Assembly: GCA_046598415.1 (NCBI GenBank)
Contig: JBKJIG010000044.1
Span: forward strand, 3,502-67,501
DNA: 64,000 nucleotides
DNA from: VFJZ01 sp046598415
Lineage (GTDB): Bacteria > Actinomycetota > Thermoleophilia > Gaiellales > F1-60-MAGs149
Direction of reading: 5' to 3'
A model generated the notes under the pieces. That model saw only the letters and a list, made by a program, of their open reading frames with translations, had not been told where the DNA came from and searched no databases. Positions 60,572 to 64,000 of the stretch are shown here, one piece after another. How positions within the stretch are numbered: position 1 is the stretch's first letter; each line of letters opens with the position of its first letter. Position numbers and translations under genes: made by a program.

Positions 60572-63019
60572 TCAGCGCGCGGTGAATCGGACGAACGGCG
60601 ATGTCGCGGCCCGCTGGGCCGCGTTGCCCGTGAAGATCGCTCGCGCCCGCCACGCGCCGCGGCGACCGGCGGGCACGCGGTAGGAGACCGTGAAGGTGCC
60701 GGTCGGCGCCGTCCGCACGGAGACAATGCGGCGCCGCACCCAGCGAGTGCCGACCCTCTGCAAGATCTCGAACCTGACGGCATGTCGCGCCGGCAGCGCT
60801 GCCGAGCGCAACACACCGCGGATGATGATCCGCTTGCCGGCCGTGACCTTGGGGCTGCTCGCCTTCAGCGACAACGTGCTCGATGCGCGAGGCGTCAGTC
60901 GCGGCGTCGTCACGTGGACCGCCTGGCCGGCCTCCGCCACCGAGGCGACGAGCCACAGCTGTCGGCCGAGGTCTGCGGCGGACACGGTGTAGGCCGGCGT
61001 CGTTGCGCCCGCGATCGCTGCGCCGTCCCGCAGCCATCGGTACGTCGCCGTCGCCGGCAGGCTCCACCTGACGGTGGCTCGCAGCCTCGTTCCGACCGTG
61101 GCGGCGCTGCCGTTCAACGTCGCCGAGCCGGTCAGCAGCGCGGCGCTGCCGCCCAACGGCGCCGAGCCGGTCGGCAGCGGGGTGGTGATCGTCAGAATCT
61201 GGGTGGCAGTCCCGACGTTTCCGGCGGGATCCGAAGCTGACGCCACCACCGGCCAGGCGCCCAGGCCAACCAGCGTCGGCGTCGCGTTCCAGGTGCCGGT
61301 GCTCTGGACGAGGGTTGTCATCGTCTGCCCGGCGATCGTCACCGTAATGGTGCTGCCCGGCGGGGCGTTCGAAGTGCCCATCAACGTCGGTGTCGATGCG
61401 GTCGCCCTGGCCGTCGCTCCGCCCGTGATCGTCATCACGGGCGCGATCGTGTCGATCGTCAGCCACTGCGTGACACGGGCGTTGTTGCCGGCCGCGTCGG
61501 CCGTCGTCACCACGATCCGGTGCGCGCCGTCGGCGAGGGTCGCCGCCGTCGCCGTCCATGACCCGTCGGTGCCGACGACTGCAACCAGCGTCTCGTCGGC
61601 GAGGTCGACGGTGACCGTCATTCCGACCGGTATCGCCGCCGTGCCGGCGAGCAGCGGCGTCGGATCGTTGCTCAGTGCGGTCGGTCCCCCGGTGATGGTC
61701 ATGGCGGGTGGGGTCGTGTCGACGGTCAACTGCTGCGTGTCGACGCCTTCGTTGCCGGCAGGGTCGTGCACGGAGAGGGCGACCGCGTGCGGGCCGTCGA
61801 GGAGTGGCGCCGGGGTCACATTCCAGGTCCCGTCGGACTGCACGAGTGCGACGAGCTCCCGGGCGTCGACGGTGATCCGGACGCGCGCTCCGAGGGCCAC
61901 GTCGCTGACGCCGGAGATCGTCGGAGTCGGATCGTTGGTTGCCAGCGTCGGGCCGCCGTCGATGCTGACCACCGGCAGCACCGTATCGACCGTCAGCATC
62001 TGCGAGGCGGTCCCGACGTTGCCCGCTCCGTCGGTGGCCGTCGCGGTCACCGGGTAGACGTCGTTCAGGACCGCCGGTGGCGTCACGGACCACGCGCCGG
62101 CCGAGGGAGCGGCGGTGAACGTCTGCCCGTTGATCGTCACCGTGACGAGCGCTGGCGCCGCGACGTCGGTGGTGCCGCTGATCGTCGGATTCATGGTCGT
62201 CGTGTACGCCGCCGCGCCGCCGGTGATCGTGACGATCGGCGGTGCGCTGTAAAACTCGTCGGCGTCCATCGTCAGCGCGCCGTTCCGGGCGAATGCGCGG
62301 CCGTTGAAGAGGCTCCCGTTGCCGACCGCGACCGCGTCCATCGCGATCAACGTGCCGGCGAAGCTGCTGCCGGCGCCGATCGCGCCGGCGCCGTTGACCT
62401 GCCAGAACACGCGGGCGGCCTGCGCGCCGCCGGTGAGCGTGACGTGACTGCCGGCGGCGAACGCCAGTGCGCCGTTGATCTGGAAGACGAATACCGCGTT
62501 CGGGTCGCCGCCCGCGTCGAGCGTCAGGGTGCTGGTGTTCGACGCTGCGCCGGCGATCGTGTACAGGCCGGGTGTGAGCGTCGCGCCGGCCAGCGCACCG
62601 GCCAGGGCCGCACCGCCGGACCGCGCCGCGATGGCCACGTAGGCCGCGGCGATGTCGGTGTGCGCCTGCACCGCGGCTGCGTTGCCGACGTTGGTCGAGC
62701 CGGTGATCACACCCGGGGGGAAGCCGGTCGGCTGGGTGGCGACCGCGACGCCGACGTCGCCGCGAAGCGTGGTGTGCGGTGCACCGACGGCGCTGACCGT
62801 GTTGCCGATGGACGCGCCACTGATCGCCGCGTAGCTCCACGCGGTGCCGAGATTCACCATCGACGTCGCCGCCGCTCCCGCAGCGGGTGCGGTGGCGGCG
62901 CTGACCGCGGCCAGCAGGAGGACGGTGATCGCCGTGCGACGGAGCGTCAGACCGCGAAGGTGGCGCCCCGGGACGGAGCGGGACGGACGGAGACTCGAAC
63001 GGTGCGGGTGAGCAGGCAA
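60572..63019 (-). CDS. Secreted DUF3494 ice-binding-like adhesin with Ig-like repeats
   Basis: About 815 aa. Signal peptide, DUF3494 domain (about residues 55-260: FAVLGGSTVTNTG-like LGTAWSYAAISGASIGNT, NAVFVFQINGALAFAAGSHV, VFWQVNGAGAIGAGSSFAG), then four Ig/BIG repeats of about 90 aa with GTW.VTP..L.DG and DPAGN.G, and a C-terminal basic beta domain. Starts with TTG 63019 (weak RBS). Probably binds ice or cell-surface glycans. Confidence 0.85.
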   Translation of the reverse strand: MPAHPHRSSLRPSRSVPGRHLRGLTLRRTAITVLLLAAVSAATAPAAGAAATSMVNLGTAWSYAAISGASIGNTVSAVGAPHTTLRGDVGVAVATQPTGFPPGVITGSTNVGNAAAVQAHTDIAAAYVAIAARSGGAALAGALAGATLTPGLYTIAGAASNTSTLTLDAGGDPNAVFVFQINGALAFAAGSHVTLTGGAQAARVFWQVNGAGAIGAGSSFAGTLIAMDAVAVGNGSLFNGRAFARNGALTMDADEFYSAPPIVTITGGAAAYTTTMNPTISGTTDVAAPALVTVTINGQTFTAAPSAGAWSVTPPAVLNDVYPVTATATDGAGNVGTASQMLTVDTVLPVVSIDGGPTLATNDPTPTISGVSDVALGARVRITVDARELVALVQSDGTWNVTPAPLLDGPHAVALSVHDPAGNEGVDTQQLTVDTTPPAMTITGGPTALSNDPTPLLAGTAAIPVGMTVTVDLADETLVAVVGTDGSWTATAATLADGAHRIVVTTADAAGNNARVTQWLTIDTIAPVMTITGGATARATASTPTLMGTSNAPPGSTITVTIAGQTMTTLVQSTGTWNATPTLVGLGAWPVVASASDPAGNVGTATQILTITTPLPTGSAPLGGSAALLTGSATLNGSAATVGTRLRATVRWSLPATATYRWLRDGAAIAGATTPAYTVSAADLGRQLWLVASVAEAGQAVHVTTPRLTPRASSTLSLKASSPKVTAGKRIIIRGVLRSAALPARHAVRFEILQRVGTRWVRRRIVSVRTAPTGTFTVSYRVPAGRRGAWRARAIFTGNAAQRAATSPFVRFTAR

Positions 63020-63163
63020 GGTGATCCCTTTTGGATGCGCGCGCCGAGGGGCACGCGGTTCCTCCCTCTGGTCATCGGAACCTCGTCCGCGCCGGCCTCC
63101 CCACCCGGCGGGTTCGCGCCATCCCGCAGGCGGGGGAGCCGGCGCGCCCTGCCGCGGTTCGAA

Positions 63164-63997
63164 TCAGACGATCGTGACCGGTGAGCCGACGGGGAGCAGC
63201 TTCGCGAGCCTTACGATGTCGCCGTTTCGGAGGCGGATGCAGCCGTGCGACACGCGGCCGGGTAGCACTCCCGGCGTGTCGGTGCCGTGAATGCCGATGT
63301 AGCCGCCGTCCGGCCAGTCGGTCAGGACCGCCGACCGGGCGCTGGTGCCGAACGCGATCGGGCCGTAGAAGGCCGCACCTGAGAATCCCGCCAGCTTGTT
63401 GCGGATGTAGAAGCGGCCGGCCGGCGTCGGCGCGGAGGCGGTGCCGATACCGATCGGTGCCGTGAAGACCGCCTTGCCCTTGTCGTAGAGGGTCGCCTTC
63501 AGGTGGCCGCGATCGATGACGAGGTTCGTCGTCACGTAGTGGTAGCTGCCGAGGGCGTTGCGCGGCACCCAGCCGGTCTTGCCGTTCGGCAGGATCGGCA
63601 GCCGCACGCGCAGCCAGATGCGCCCGTCGACCACCGCGCGCTCGAGCAGCAGGACGTTCCCGGTGGTTCCCTCGGGCGTCCGCTTCGACAGCCGTCCGAC
63701 GACGCCGCTCGATGCCGACGGCTGCTTGCGGGCGGCGACGGCGCGTTCGACGGTGGCCCAGACGGACTGCTCGTCGGGCGTGTCGAGCGACTGGCGGGTT
63801 GTGCCGCTGGCCGGGGTGTCGACGGGAACGGCGACGGGCGCCGCCGCCACCGTCGATGTCGGCGGCGTCACGGCCCGCACGGTCGGCGAACCGCTGCTGC
63901 CGCTCGGGCCAGGGCGGAGGGCGGCGACGGCGATGACGGCGAGCCCGAGAGCTACGCCGCCACCGCCGATCCGCATGATGCGGGCGCGAGTCGTCAC
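63164..63997 (-). CDS. L,D-transpeptidase (YkuD domain)
   Basis: 277 aa. N-terminal TM/signal anchor, linker, SH3-like segment (RIWLRVRLPILPNGKTGW), and catalytic YkuD domain: IGIHGTDTPGVLPGRVSHGC with nucleophile Cys. Cross-links peptidoglycan in the periplasm. The true start may lie upstream of the window edge; a GTG at 63997 or an ATG at 63976 are both possible. Confidence 0.9.
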   Translation of the reverse strand: MTTRARIMRIGGGGVALGLAVIAVAALRPGPSGSSGSPTVRAVTPPTSTVAAAPVAVPVDTPASGTTRQSLDTPDEQSVWATVERAVAARKQPSASSGVVGRLSKRTPEGTTGNVLLLERAVVDGRIWLRVRLPILPNGKTGWVPRNALGSYHYVTTNLVIDRGHLKATLYDKGKAVFTAPIGIGTASAPTPAGRFYIRNKLAGFSGAAFYGPIAFGTSARSAVLTDWPDGGYIGIHGTDTPGVLPGRVSHGCIRLRNGDIVRLAKLLPVGSPVTIV

Positions 63998-64000
63998 CCG

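Noticed and set aside
1..64000. tRNA, rRNA and riboswitch genes
   Set aside because: No cloverleaf with conserved GTTCRANNC arm, rRNA motif or recognisable riboswitch core was found by eye on either strand.

Overview
Very GC-rich (by eye about 70% G+C, strong G/C bias at third codon positions) chromosomal DNA of an actinobacterium. F420-type luciferase-like oxidoreductase, HolinX/DUF3618 genes, many ECF-type regulators and frequent leaderless starts suit Actinobacteria. A soil Thermoleophilia/Solirubrobacterales-type organism is my best guess, but no rRNA or marker gene is present to prove it. I see no tRNA, rRNA, CRISPR array, integrase or intact transposase.

Layout. 1-3096: polyol/sugar catabolic operon (MDR dehydrogenase, GntR regulator, FGGY kinase cut by the window edge), divergent from a TIM-barrel gene, with a perfect 15-bp operator palindrome between. 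3693-8060: APC permease plus lutABC (lactate oxidation). 8750-13867 and 16326-30724: a long nitrogen/amide-scavenging region with EamA exporter, formamidase, two nitrilase-family amidohydrolases, three PLP aminotransferases, a fused 5-oxoprolinase PxpB-PxpC, an NCS1 nucleobase/hydantoin-type permease, two amidases and an SDR. Between these lie a matrixin-type protease, a lactone oxidase, a VKOR/DsbA disulfide pair and an ECF sigma factor with its membrane partner. 31282-38089: MmpL exporter, LLM oxidoreductase, small secreted and zinc-ribbon proteins, beta-carbonic anhydrase, ArfB. 38086-46540: the most unusual block. Two divergent operons encode YhfS, a polymerase-dead PolX-derived PHP protein, a stand-alone PRD protein, YhfX, YhfU, YhfT and a GntR regulator, ending convergently against an HPr-Enzyme I fusion. 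46935-63997: signalling and envelope genes (STAS, HD-GYP, second ECF module, a histidine kinase beside a degenerate kinase and a NarL-type regulator, HolinX/DUF3618/CsbD stress genes, M20 peptidase, DUF3494 ice-binding-like protein, L,D-transpeptidase).

Three window-wide patterns stand out. (1) More than twenty starts have TANNNT exactly 6-8 nt before the start codon, the signature of leaderless transcription; I used it to choose starts. (2) Several genes survive only as short N- or C-terminal stumps or carry single-base frameshifts (pxpA, an FAD oxidoreductase, fmdA, a secreted protein, dsbA, an alpha/beta hydrolase), pointing to deletion-driven gene loss or, for the frameshifts, possible sequence error. 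(3) A palindromic repeat built on GGGGTCAGACCCC occurs at four intergenic sites.

How the genes work together: the first half looks like an amide and N-containing-compound salvage repertoire. The yhf-like block looks like a catabolic module for an unknown, probably amino-containing or phosphorylated substrate, whose PRD protein could be phosphorylated by the neighbouring HPr-EI fusion although no PTS Enzyme II is visible.
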